Below are positions 1 to 11,311 of a stretch of 64,000 nt of DNA, piece by piece. Under the pieces are notes generated by a model that saw only the letters and a list, made by a program, of their open reading frames with translations, did not search any database and was not told the origin of the DNA. Position 1 is the first letter of the stretch. Every line of letters starts with the position of its first letter. Made by a program: the position numbers and the translations under genes. Where the stretch lies: the NCBI GenBank assembly GCA_036873135.1, contig JAPTYO010000009.1, positions 28,169,756 to 28,233,755 on the forward strand, written 5' to 3'. This DNA is from Clarkia xantiana subsp. parviflora (Eukaryota; Streptophyta; Magnoliopsida; Myrtales; Onagraceae).

Positions 1-760
1 GGAATGACCCCGGTGCGAGTGAGAAGGGCAACCCATATTCCCCAATTGCCAACAGTTCTTACTCCACCTGGCCAGATTCGATAAATCTAATATATTAATT
101 GTCAGTAACAGCCTCATTACCATTATTTTTTTGTTGTAGTGTTCGATTTATTCCTGATTTAGTGGAGTTCAGACAAAATCTGCTCGATTGGTGGGCCTTT
201 GTCCTAAGAGACAATCGTACATGGTCATTCTCTGGCACAACTGCAATGAATCGGCTATCAACACAAAATCCGGTTAAAATTCTTTCACTCATTTAATCTT
301 TAAAAATTATCCTTCAAAACTTTTTTTTATATGCAAATTTTCTAATAAACGTAATACTACCGAACGAAATGACAGCCCTACTTAAAACTTGGAAAATAAA
401 GAAGCATGCGGCTCAAATGAAATCGTCATCAACCATCATCAATTTCTAACTAACTAACTAACTCCACAAATATTCCCCTTCCATAATTAGATCAATATAT
501 CTAAGAGTAACCAACAATTAACAACACGCTTCAAGATTGACCCTGAAGGTTTAAATCCATCAAAAACAAAAACCACGCGGAATGATGTTACAGGCGGAAG
601 GGGACCTTTCGATACTAATAGTGCTAAACTAATAAACCCAGAAGCAAAGAAATTATATACCTACCACCTATCGATCATCAGAAGAAGAAACAACTTCATC
701 CTTAATTATAAAAAAAATCCCCCTATACAAGTCAAAAAGTTGTTTCTTCTTCTACAAAAA
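1..760. other. Upstream intergenic region of the Jingubang-like gene
   Basis: AT-rich DNA without a convincing gene. The short open frames near 95-296 run on both strands and lack any recognisable domain. A short CTAA repeat lies near 448-465. Nothing else can be assigned. Confidence 0.5.
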
Positions 761-768
761 TATATAAG
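761..768 (+). promoter_or_regulatory. Probable TATA box
   Basis: TATATAAG lies about 80 bases before the ATG at 844, a normal distance for a plant core promoter with a short leader. A second TATATA-like run near 795 is closer to the ATG and less likely to be used. Inferred from position and motif only. Confidence 0.45.
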
Positions 769-843
769 ATACATTTATCCGGTCATTCTGGTCTTATATA
801 TTTCTCTACGTTAGAGCTAGCTTCTCTTGGTGTTCTTCATGAT

Positions 844-3800
844 ATGAAGAACTCGAACGTCGCCCGTATTTTCTCGGAGGATAAGAGAGATCATGAGAAG
901 GAGGTAGACAACCCTTCTTCTCGGCCGCGATCGGAGAACAGAAGTTTCTCAACAACGAATGTTCTAATGGGTTCACTCGTTCGTGAGCAAGGCCACATAT
1001 ATTCGCTTGCCACGTCAGGAGACATGTTGTACACGGGTTCCGACAGCAAGAACATCCGTGTTTGGAAGAACCAGAAGGAATTCTCCAGTTTCAAGTGCAA
1101 CAGCGGCTTGGTGAAGGCCATTATTATATCCGGGGAGCACATCTTCTCCGGCCACCAGGACGGCAAGATTAGGGTTTGGAAGGTATCGTCGAGGAACGAG
1201 ACGGTTCATAAGCGCGTGAGCACACTTCCGAGACTTGTGGATTACATCATGATGTCTCTTAACCTGAGGAACTATGTCAGGGTGAGGCGTCGCCGAGGTT
1301 CCATTCGGATTCGCCATTTGGATGCCATTTCCAGCCTAAGCTTATCCGAGGACAAGGCCATTCTATACTCCGCCTCATGGGACAAGACATTTAAGGTACA
1401 TATATATTAATGCACATTTTGCCTAGCCCACATTTAAAATTCACATTTTGGGATTTCGGAAGAAAAAAGGTCGGAGCAAGATAGTGCGACATTTAGCATA
1501 ATTCATTTGATTTGGTGTAAATACCAAGTTCACACAAAAATTCCCGCTAATTGATATTGTTGTTAAGTTTTCGGGTATCAATCAAGATTTGTTTAATCAT
1601 TACTTGCAAAATGAGGTGCAATCTTAGGAACTAACTTAGTTCGAATAGTTTGGTAGTTAAATTATATTTGTTAAATGAGCTAAAATAAATTTACAATTTC
1701 TATCTTCTTCCACCTCTCTATTAATGCTATACGTAAAAGTAGATAAGAACTCCACGTTTAGAATTTAATGTTTAAAAAAATGTAGTAATTGTTTTTGCCA
1801 AAATATAGTAAATTAATTGTTTTAAAGTGTTTAGAATTCAATCATTTTTATATAAAAAAAAGAATCCAACAATTTTAAATATTATATAAACTAAAAGCTA
1901 CCCACTCATATATAACATTATGCATAGTGATAAAAATAAAATAAAATTTTAAGAACAATCTATATATAATAAAATTCTAAAAAATCTTTTGATATGTTGA
2001 CAAGTAATGTTTTGCACAACTTTTTCTTTCCTATGTGTTAAACTGAAGTTAATTTATTGGTCCTTGTCAAATTTGATAAGTTATATCACCATATCACCTC
2101 CACATGGAACTCTAGAAATCAAGCAAAACACCACATTCCATGTTACGGACCGTTTCATTTTCAAGTTTGTAAAATTGAGTTTTGAACCTCATACAAAAAG
2201 AAATTGTGAGTTTGCACTCTATCAAATAAATTTGTAAAGTACACTAAATTTGGTCGAAAAATAAAAAAATAAAAAAATTAAATAGCTTTGCCAAAATAAT
2301 ATTTATTTAAATAAATAATGAACTAAGAAACTATAGTGAATATATATATTAACTAATATAATTACTAAATAGTTACACTTTTTTTCAATATTAAAAAAAG
2401 TAAATAAAAACATAAAATGAATCAAGTGTTGAAAATATATATAAAAACATGAAATAATTAAATATTAAAACGATAACATAATAGTATTCATGAAATAATA
2501 GTTGCATATTATCAACATGCAAATAATTATAATTTTGCATCTAACATAAAATTTAGCTCACATGAACCATGAAGTAAAAGTATTTTTTTTTTATTGTAAT
2601 ACTTTTTTAAATAATTTTTTAAAACATCATATATACTTCTGACCAAACATATTTTTGAATAAAATATTTATTTTTGTAAGTGATAATAAGAGATAGATAT
2701 AACTACTAATATACTTATTTTTTTGCCAAAAAATAGATAATATACTTTTATTCACAATACTTATTTAGTTCTAAATATACAAAAATAATAGATTTAAAAA
2801 AAAAAAAAAAATCTCGGTGCCTAGAAACTCTGCGGGAAACTGAAATAAGTAACATAAGTGACAACTATTATTACAAAACGAAAACTAACAATTTGACATT
2901 TTCTGATATATATAGTTAGTATTATATTATGTTATATTATATTATAATTAGTGGAATTAATTTTAAATAATGAATGCTAATATATCAGAAAACTTATATA
3001 TGGTCAATATATAAGTGTTTTAAAAATATATTTATATACATTCTTTTATTAATTAATAAAATTCACAAATTATTATATCGCGCAAAGCGCGGGTAAGTTG
3101 CCTAGTGAACTAATATTTGGAATAAAACTACTCATACAGCGAAGTGATTATGGTATTAGTTTACTTAACTGTGACCTTAATTTCTCAATAGGTATATAAA
3201 TAAGAACGTGGATAAATTATTATTCAGACCGAGTTCGCCACCTAGGATATAAACCTAATTAATAAAAAGATTGAAAACCATATATACGTCAGATTAGACA
3301 TAAATGATATTTTATAAAGAATAATAAATGAAATTTATTAATTTTGCTCTCCCATAATTAATTACTACAAAAATTATTTTTATTATCAATAAATATACCT
3401 ATATGTATATATAAAGTTAATAGTGTGTGTGTTTTGAATAGGTATGGAGAACATCAGACTTCAAGTGCATAGAGTCCGTAGTAGCCCACGACGACGCGGT
3501 CAACTCAATCCTCGCCGGCTTTGACGGCTTGGTCTTCACTGGATCAGCTGACGGCATGGTAAAGGTATGGCGGCGCGAGCTCCAAGGCAAGGGAACAAAA
3601 CACTTCTTCTCCCAGACGTTACTAAAGCAAGACTGCGCCGTCACTGCACTGGCCGTGAACGCCCAAGCAACCATGGTCTACTGCGGCTCATCAAACGGCC
3701 TACTCAACTGCTGGGACCGCAAGAAGCAGCTCTCACACGGTGGGGTCCTCTGCGGCCACAAACTAGCCGTCCTCTGCCTCGTCACGGCCGGAAAACTGGT

Positions 3801-4059
3801 CCTAAGTGGGTCCGCCGATATGGAAATATGCGTGTGGAGGAGGGAGGCAGAGGGTGATCACGTCTGCCTCTCCATGTTGAGCGGTCACGGTGGCCCCGTC
3901 AAGTGCCTTGCCGTTGAAGAGGATAAGGAGTCGGCCGCGAGTTCCGACCCCAAATGGATTGTGTATAGCGGAAGCTTGGATAAGTCGGTCAAGATGTGGC
4001 GGGTGTCGGAGCGTGCGTCTCCAATCAACGGAGGCCAGAACACGGAGATGTCGCCGTGA
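844..4059 (+). CDS. Jingubang-like WD40-repeat protein
   Basis: Two exons, 844-1395 and 3442-4059, give 389 residues. The donor GTACAT at 1396 and the acceptor AG at 3440-3441 join in phase 0, exactly inside a WD repeat, turning TFK into TFKVWR. Repeats ending in VW or VW-like motifs are seen at about residues 71-75, 106-113, 177-187, 222-228 and later, as in a seven-bladed propeller. A basic patch (VRVRRRRG, about 145-152) precedes the third repeat. Layout and sequence match the plant Jingubang family; Arabidopsis JGB restrains pollen germination. This copy may be any member of the small family, so no symbol is given. WD40 propellers are protein-binding scaffolds without catalysis. The 2.05-kb intron is enlarged by a Helitron. 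Confidence 0.9.
1959..3105 (+). mobile_element. Non-autonomous Helitron in the WD40 gene intron
   Basis: The element starts TCTATATATAATAAAATTC at 1959 after an A. It ends with a hairpin, CGCGC-AAA-GCGCG at 3079-3091, then ten bases later CTAG at 3102-3105, followed by T. These are the canonical Helitron marks: 5' TC, a 3' hairpin before CTRR, and insertion between A and T without target duplication. The interior is AT-rich with no Rep/helicase frame, so it depends on an autonomous partner. It lies wholly inside the intron, sense to the host gene. Confidence 0.75.
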
Positions 4060-4240
4060 TCACATACTTGTTCGATCCTTCTAATAGGCTTTTATTTATT
4101 AGGGAACAAATTAAATGTGCAGTCCGTCAATAATATTATATATTATGTCAAGGACCAAGTTAAGTGAATATTTATTTGTTCTTCTTTAATATCTTCTCTA
4201 ACCAAAAGGTAGGATCATCGGAGTAAGAAGACCAGTTTTC

Positions 4241-4783
4241 TGTTGGTGTATATGGGTTTGTGTGTGCCAAGGAATGCGAAACTTGTTATTTGAAAGTTGG
4301 GCATTCAAACTGGTCCGGTTGGATCTGATCGGAATTGGTCTTGAACCGAATCAATTATACACAGACTAAGTTTATAAAGAGAGTGAATAAATATCAAGAA
4401 CTGTAGTGTAAGTGTAAGTATACTTCTGTGAAAACGGTTTTGTATTGATCCGGAATTGGTTTTGTGTTGAATGTGCAAGTTGGATTTCCATTTTAGGGGC
4501 CTTAGTGCTGGGCTTGAGTGTTTGTGTTAGAGCCCATTCGGTTTATTTGTTGGCCTGGATGGCTTTATAATTTTTTATTCTTTTGAGGACCATATTGTAA
4601 ACTAATATTTGTGTGGGTAGAATCTGCTAACACGGGTTCCCCACAGTGGTATTTAGGGTGATGGGAACTAATTGAAGGAATAGACCCACATGATCCTGCA
4701 TATGGCTTTTCCCATTCTGTTTTGGTATTCTCTCATCTCGTCTCCTTCTTGAGAGTTCTAGTGTTAGGGTTTCTGTATTCTTA
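4241..4783 (+). repeat. Putative 5' LTR of the truncated Copia
   Basis: It begins TGTTGGTGTATATGGG and ends just before the primer site at 4785. No second copy exists in the window, so both ends are inferred from the TG start and the primer-site position. Confidence 0.5.
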
Positions 4784-4784
4784 A

Positions 4785-4796
4785 TGGTATCCGAGC
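4785..4796 (+). other. Primer-binding site, tRNA-Met type
   Basis: TGGTATCCGAGC differs at one position from TGGTATCAGAGC, the usual plant Copia site complementary to initiator tRNA-Met. Confidence 0.65.
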
Positions 4797-4948
4797 GAAT
4801 GAAACTTGATTCGTCTCTCTATACCGATGCTTATCTCCTATCTTGCTTCCGTGACTTATCTTCTCTCTATTCAACTTGTTGATCATCCAATTGATGGCGA
4901 CGCCTCATCTTCCTTCTTTTACCTTCGTGAGGTTTTCTAATTGCTATA

Positions 4949-6236
4949 ATGGGAGACGACGGAACCTCAAAGAACGAAGTCAAGCTTGGCGATGGCAGAA
5001 AGAAACTGATTGGGGCTGATGGGTATCCAGAGGTGCACCCTCATCACCCGCTCTATCCTCATCCTTCGGATCACCCTTTTATAGCGATGGTTTCTGTTAA
5101 GTTGTCTTGTATTGATGATTACACCATGTGGAGCCGCGCTATGTTCATTTCTTTGGACGGAAATACAAAATTACGGCTTGTTACTGGTACTTGCCCTAGG
5201 GAGAAATTCGATAGTTCCTTGTATGAATTGTGGGATAGATGCAACTCAGTTGTCTTTGGGTGGATATTGAACTCCGTTTGACGTGATCTTGCCGATAGTA
5301 TCATGTATTTTGTTTCTTTCACCATGCCTGGAATAATTTGAAGGAGAGCTTCAATAAAAAGAATGTCTCTCGTACTTACCAAGTCCATAGGGATATAGTG
5401 ATGACCAGGCAAGGACTTGACAGAGTTTCTACTTTCTTCACCAAATAGAAGTTCATATGGGCTGAGTTTGATTCTTCTTCCAATCTTCCTTTCATTGAGG
5501 AGGATTTATTCAAGAAGCATTTGGAACATAAAGACAATTTGAGGCTCTTCCAGTTCCTAATGAGACTTAATGACAGATGACAGCTTAGTTGCTGTCAGAA
5601 GTCAACTGCTACTTTGAACACCTCTTCCTACTGTGAATCAGACTTACTGTATGTTAATGCATGTAGAAAGTCACAGAGTTGTTGCCTCTGATACTAACTC
5701 TACTGGTAGCTCTCTGAATGTTAGCCTCTCATTGGGAACAGAGAAGTCCAAGAAGAATTCGAATATTAATCCCAATGTTGAATACTCCTTCTGTCTTAAA
5801 ACGGGGCATCCAATAGAGAGATATTATGCAAAAGGGTGTGATTACTGCAAAAGGAAGGGTTACTGGATTGATAACTATTTCAAGTATAGAGATGTGACTA
5901 AGGGGAAAGGGGACAAAAAATTATCCAGTGCTACCACCATTGTGAGTTGCAGCATGAATGATGGAAATCCGGTGAGCAGTGGTGGATCTCTTCCAACCAG
6001 TGGGCAAGAGTCTGTTATCTCTTTCACTCCACAAGAATTTGAACGTCTGGTTCAAAATATGGGAAGAACCACCTCAGCCACATCTACTAACAACTCCTTG
6101 ACCCAAGCCAACTCTGCAGGTATAAGTTTTATAATCTCCATTTTAGAAAGTAGTAACCATTGGATAATTGACACTGAGACTACTAACCATATGACTAATC
6201 AGTCACACTCGCTTACCAATTTCAGAAAAATTAGTG
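4949..6236 (+). pseudogene. Copia gag and protease remnant
   Basis: The frame 4949-5281 resembles the N-terminal gag domain of plant Copia elements: a HPSDHP stretch, then a YTMWSRAMFISL-like segment. After a stop and a frame change, 5633-6236 holds a damaged double-cysteine knuckle region (CLKTGHPIERYY, CDYCKRKGYW) and a protease-like WIIDTETTNHMT where the family has DTGA, so the catalytic glycine position is altered. The reading is interrupted near 5281-5633. Non-functional. Confidence 0.65.
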
Positions 6237-6240
6237 GCTC

Positions 6241-6757
6241 CAGGGAGGAATAGGGACTTATACCACTTTCTCCTTTACCGTAGTCCCATGATCTTGTGGG
6301 AGTTTGCGGTCCACCGGCCGGATCCTGTAGTGATTCTTGTTAAGGAATCGCCTACGAAGAATGGTCTCCACATTAAAGCCTCATGTCGATTCCTCGTGGG
6401 ATGGATCTCTGGGGTAATTGCTCGAAGCAATTTGACACCTCCTTCTTCACAAGGTTCGGCCGAACTAGCTCTAAAAGGGAGGAGGGATTTCTTTGTCTCA
6501 ACACTTATGAGAAATGAGTGATTAACTATTTCATTAACCCTAAAGAAATCCTGACACACCCTATTTATAGGAGGAGGTGGGAAAATACCAGCTCCTTTAA
6601 TCACATAGTTCGGCCGGCCTACATAGGAGAGAGGAGGCCTAATTTTGGGCCTCTCATGTCAATTGGGATTTTAGGCCCAACCCAAAATCCCTAATATGAC
6701 ATGTACTCAATTAAATTAACTGTTGGACTTATATTAAAGGGCTCCTATTACGACGTC
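6241..6757 (-). repeat. Antisense Copia LTR fragment
   Basis: Read on the minus strand, this stretch matches the LTR at 21856-22470 throughout: a GGGATTTTGGG core, a TGAGAGGCC block, the TTCGGCCGAAC segment and the GGGxCTACGG end. It is truncated against the old Copia at about 6240 and against the chromovirus LTR at about 6758. No internal domain of its own element is attached, so it is a solo or broken LTR. Confidence 0.65.
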
Positions 6758-6759
6758 CC

Positions 6760-7159
6760 ATTCACCAAATGAGAAAGAATATCGTTTCCTCCTTACTCGT
6801 GCGGCCTTAGGTTGCCATAAGTTCAGCCTTTCCCTCAACTCACGTGGAAATATGAAGAACACTCGAATATATGAAGATTTACTCTTGTATTCTATTGAAA
6901 TGTAATTGAGTTGATGAGTTACAAATGACAGGAGACCCCCTATATATATAAGTGAGGATAGCCCTCTAAGGCAACTATACAGTTATGGAGAAAGCTAATA
7001 TGGTAAGTGGCATCTTCTCAACTATCCCCTAATACAACGAATGTAGACGAATACATTGAACCGGGACAGTTAGAAGCTACTCCCTCCTTTACTGCCATAT
7101 ATGTCAGGATCCCTTCCATATGGAGCTGATTCTTGGGTGTATGCTCCAGGTCCGTGACA
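6760..7159 (-). repeat. 3' LTR of the chromovirus
   Basis: Matches 10422-10872 nearly base for base from GAGAAAGAATATCG (6771) to CCGTGACA (7159). The first dozen bases (6760-6771) have diverged or been replaced. Confidence 0.85.
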
Positions 7160-10100
7160 TTCTCCCCCACCCAATTCCGACAACGTCCTCGTCGTGTCCT
7201 CAACATAGAACTTGTCGATCAGCCCTTGGAATTTCCACAAGGCCTTCGTGGACTCCCAGCTTGCCATGCTAACATGTTGTCCTTTCCATTTGACAAAGTA
7301 TTCTTGCCTCCGTTCCTTGTTCCGTTCCTCGATGATGCGTTCGTCAATGATAGAATCCACTGATTGCTGCTCCACTCGAGTAATGGACGTCAATTCCGCC
7401 CTTCGACTCAACGCATCTTCTACGAAGTTCGTCTTCCCCGGCTTGTACTCGAGTACGAAGTTGAACTCCGTGAGAAATTCTTGCCATCGAGCCTACTTCT
7501 GGGAGAGCTTCTTCTTTTTTTGGAAGTAGCTCGTGGCAATATTGTCCGTCTTCACAACGAACCGCGCTCCGAGTAGGTAATGTCTCCATCTACGAAGGCA
7601 ATGCACCACTGCGGTCATCTCCTTCTCGTGGACGCTATACCTCCGCTCGGTGTCGTTTAGCTTCCGGCTTTCGAACGCCACTGGGTGTCCATCCTGCATG
7701 AGAACTCAACCTATGGCATAGTCCGAGGCATCTGCCTGCACCTCGAACGGTTTGGCAAAATCCGGCAGTGCAAGCACGGGTTCTTCTGACATGGCTCGCT
7801 TCAGCTGCTCGAACGCCTTTTGACACACCACGGTCCAGTCCCAAGTTTTGTTCTTCTTGAGGAGCTCCGTGAGTGGCACCGCAATCTTCGAGTACCCCCT
7901 TACAAACTTGCGGTAATAATTCGTAAGACCCAGGAATGATCTCAACTCCGGCACCCTGGTTGGTGGCTCCCAAAGGTCAATGTACCGCACTCGTCATTCT
8001 CCTACGATATGGCCAAGAAATGGAACCTCCGTTTGGGCGAATGAGCACTTCTCCCTCTTCACATAGAGTTCGTTATCCCGAAGGACTTCGAAAACCTGTC
8101 TCAAGTGATCTACGTGCTCGGCCAACGACCGACTATATATAACAATGTCATCAAGGTATACAACCACAAATCGATCAATAAATGGCGACAATACCTTTTG
8201 CATCAAGGTACAGAATATCGCTTGCGCATTGGTCAATCCGAACGGCATCACTAAGAACTCATAGCTCCCATAACGCGTCACACACGCTTTCTTTGGGACA
8301 TCTTCCTCGACGATCCGAACTTGATAATAGCCCGAACGTAGATCCAACTTTGTGAACCATCGCGCCCCGCCCAATTGATCAAACAAGTCCGCAATGAGTG
8401 GGATGGGGTACTTGTTTTTCCCCGTCAACTTGTTTAAGGCTCGATAATCGATGCACATGCGGAGAGAACCATCGTGCTTCTTTTGGAACAAGATGGGCGC
8501 ACCATACGGGGACTTCGATGGCTGAATGTGCTCCGCATCAAGCAGATCCTTGAGCTGCTTCCTCAATTCCTCCAACTCTGGAGACGCCATGCGATACGGC
8601 GCCATTGCAGGGGGTCGAGCGTCTGGGACTAGCTCGATCTGATGGTCCACCTCTCTCTTCGGTGGCAACTTCTAGGGAAGCTTGTTGGGCATGGTATCGG
8701 CAAATGTATCAAGGACTTCTTGAACTTCCTTCGGCACATATCCTTCTCCACGTGGTTCCTCCTCCTTCAAGGTAGCAAGGAATGTCATTTCACCCTTCTT
8801 CACTCCCCGATTCAGCTGCATGGCTGAAAGCATCTTCGAGCCATGACCTCTCATGCGCTTCACTGGCACCACGCATTGGCAATTCGGATGCAATACACAT
8901 ATGGAATTTTGGAATGGAACCAATAGTGCATTAATCCGATCAAGGAACTCCATCCCAATAACGAAATCATAGTCATCAAGTGGAATTACCTCAATGTTTT
9001 GCTTTCCGGACCAAGGCCCGATATTCATCTCGTCATCCCTCGCCATGCCACCGGTTGGGATTTCCTTGGAGTTTACCGTCTTTAACCAAGTCGGCTTCTT
9101 GTCCACTTTAAGTCCCACCTTCTTAGCGACTTCCATGGAGATAAAGAGATCTGTCGCACCCGTATCCACTAGTGCGTTAATGGGAGTGCCCGCGATCTTG
9201 ACGTCCACGAACATCAACCCCTTCTTGTCGGACTTTTTGATTGAGCCCAACAACTTGATTTCCCCAAGTCTTGTCTCGTCCTCCTCCGGCTCTTCATCAC
9301 GAGCTATAGCGGTGAGCTTTTGCTTCTCGGGACAGAATTTGGCTGTGTGGTTATTCCCACCACACCGGAAGCACTTGAAAATGCGCTTCTCTTGGCCCGT
9401 GTTGTCCGTTTGAACGGACTTCCCTTTGTCTTGTTGCTGCGGCTTCTTAGGGACGTCTCCCCCACCAGTGGCTTTGCTTGTCACCATGGCCTCGGTATTG
9501 TTTTCCCGCGTATACTCGACCATGGCCTCGCACACTCGTAAGGCTTCCTTCAACTCCCTAATTCCCCGTCGCTGCAACTCCAGTTTGGCCCACGTCTTGA
9601 GCCCATCCGCAAAGTGGCGGAAACCTTCCTTCGCGTCCAGCTTTGAGATTGAAATCCTAATCCTTTGGAACTCACGAACTTAGTCCCTCAAGCTGTTCTT
9701 CTGCGCGAGATGTCGCATCTTGCTCCATGCCTCATCCACGACATACTCGAGGTAGAACGTCTTGCGAAATTCAGCCTTGAACTCCTCAAAGGTCGTGATA
9801 GATTCGTCTTTTTCATCATAAGACCTATTCCTCCACCACATCAAGGCATCATCAACAAGATACGATGCAGCAGTGCTTACCTTAATCGCCTCATCCTTGA
9901 TTTGCATCAAGCGCAAGTACTGCTTCATCAAGTAGATGAAGTTGTCTACCTCCTTTTCCGAATGCTCGCCCTTGAACTTTGGTGGCTTCACAACATCCGG
10001 GTGAGGAGAGTGCTGCATGTTGATGAGTACTCTTGCCATCGCCGTGTGGCATTTGGACAGCTCTTCATGCATCTCTTCAAGCTTCTTCCGTAACTCATCG

Positions 10101-10381
10101 ATCTGCCTCTGTAACAAGTTGTCACGAGCACTTGCCGCTTCCATCCCTTCCACCCTGGTTTCCTCATTGGACTTGACCAGGAGCTCCACCTGATCCAAGC
10201 GGTTGACAGACTTCTTCAGCTGCTCTTGATCCTCGTCTAGAGCATCCTCAATATTCGCCACACGCTTCTCCAATCCAACCACCAGGTCCTTCGAACGGAT
10301 CTTCGCCTGTTCCTCAGTGACGAACACCTCAACAGACTTGTCGGCATTCTTGCTTGTGTTGGTCTTGCTACATCCGGCCAT
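7070..10381 (-). pseudogene. Chromovirus gag-pol, five in-frame stops, no integrase
   Basis: One uninterrupted frame of 3312 bases (1104 codons) runs from the ATG at 10381 into the 3' LTR, broken only by five internal stops at about 9680, 8672, 7994, 7706 and 7493; no frameshift is needed. Domains in order: a coiled-coil-rich gag with a WWRNRS motif; a CFRCGGNNHTAKFC knuckle (CX2CX4HX4C); protease with LVDTGATDLF; RT with [13 protein letters not shown] and [11 protein letters not shown]; RNase H with [13 protein letters not shown] and YSVHEKEM; then directly a chromodomain (EYFVKWKGQ...ASWE). The HHCC-DDE integrase, normally over a kilobase here, is lacking. The chromodomain places it among the chromoviruses. 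Dead as a coding unit. Confidence 0.85.
7160..7174 (-). other. Polypurine tract of the chromovirus
   Basis: On the minus strand, GGGTGGGGGAGAA directly precedes the TGTCACGG start of the LTR. This purine run is the expected plus-strand primer. Confidence 0.75.
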
Positions 10382-10404
10382 GATATTCGTTGGTTACAAG
10401 AAGT

Positions 10405-10421
10405 TTGGCTCTGATACCACT
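10405..10421 (-). other. Primer-binding site of the chromovirus
   Basis: On the minus strand, TGGTATCAGAGCC follows the 5' LTR end by one or two bases. It is complementary to initiator tRNA-Met. Confidence 0.8.
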
Positions 10422-10872
10422 TGTCACGGGCTTGGAGAAAGAATATCGTTTCCTCCTTACTCGTGCGGCCTTAGGTTGTCCTAAGTTCAATATTTCCCTC
10501 AACTCACGTGGAAATATGAAGAACACTCGAATATATGAAGATTTGCTCTTGTATTCTATTGAAATGTAATTGAGTTGATGAGTACAAATTAGAGGAGACC
10601 CCATATATATACAAGTGAGGATAGCCCTCTAAGGCAACTATACAATTAATGAGAAAGCTAATATGGTAAGTGACATCTTCTCAACTATCCCTTAATACAA
10701 CGAATGTAAACGAATACATTGAACATCTTCTCAACTATCCCCTAATACAACGAATGTAGACGAATACATTGAACCGGGACAGTTAGAATCTACTCCCTTT
10801 TTTACTGCCATATATGTCAGGATCCCTTCCATATGGAGCTGATTCTTGGGTGTATGCTTCAGATCCGTGACA
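10422..10872 (-). repeat. 5' LTR of the chromovirus, with 50-bp internal duplication
   Basis: The plus-strand reading starts TGTCACGGGC and ends GATCCGTGACA. Compared with the 3' LTR it carries an extra 50-bp tandem copy at 10672-10771 (unit beginning CATCTTCTCAACTATCCC). Confidence 0.85.
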
Positions 10873-10982
10873 ATAGGCTCTTTCTTAATTTTTTTTTTTT
10901 TTTTTTCCAATATAGGCTCTCTCTCTTATTTACTTTCATTTTTGCCGACGTGTCAAACCTACATCTCCTTTCTTCTGCTCAT

Positions 10983-11031
<49 letters not shown>

Positions 11032-11311
11032 ATTGTTATGACTTAATTAAGTAAGTTTATTTAATTATATAAAAAAACAATATGTTAATAAATTAACTTT
11101 TTTGTTAATTATTAATTAATAATAATAATATATATCGCTAAGAACTTCGTCCCTTCTGCTCTGTATTCTGTGGAGGAAACTCAACCGGACGCTTGCTCTC
11201 TGTCTCTCTCTAGACGTCAGAAATCATCATAGCAGAGCTGAGCTAAGAGCGTCAGTCTCATATACTTTCTCAAAGAGAGAATCTCCGAGCAGGAGGAAGA
11301 AGAAGATAGCA
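10873..11311 (+). promoter_or_regulatory. Proximal upstream region of the desaturase gene
   Basis: Contains an 18-base T run, CT-rich blocks, a TA microsatellite (10993-11024) and an AT-rich stretch with ATAATATATATCG near 11127, which could serve as a TATA element. The CT-rich leader (11205-11220) is typical of a plant 5' UTR. The chromovirus ends only about 440 bases before the ATG. Confidence 0.45.

Larger units (their letters stand above)
4241..6240 (+). mobile_element. Truncated Copia retrotransposon (5' LTR, gag, start of protease)
   Basis: A putative 5' LTR (4241-4783) is followed by a tRNA-Met-type primer site and gag, zinc-knuckle and protease-like coding remnants. The element breaks off near 6240, where an antisense Copia LTR begins. 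Integrase, RT, RNase H and the 3' LTR are missing. Frameshifts and stops show it is old. Confidence 0.7.
6760..10872 (-). mobile_element. Ty3/Gypsy chromovirus, integrase deleted
   Basis: A two-LTR element on the minus strand, about 4.1 kb. Primer site, gag, zinc knuckle, protease, RT, RNase H, chromodomain and polypurine tract are all found in order, but the integrase between RNase H and chromodomain is absent. The outer end of the 10422-10872 LTR is clean (TGTCAC...GTGACA). The left outer end near 6760 is degraded, and no target duplication is visible. Confidence 0.85.

Noticed and set aside
95..296. Overlapping 65-codon frames on both strands at the left end
   Set aside because: Short, mutually overlapping, no domain and no promoter or splice context.
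2813..2840. Second Helitron-like end (CTCGGTGCCTAG) inside the intron Helitron
   Set aside because: No hairpin at the right distance; the ends at 1959 and 3105 explain the element better.
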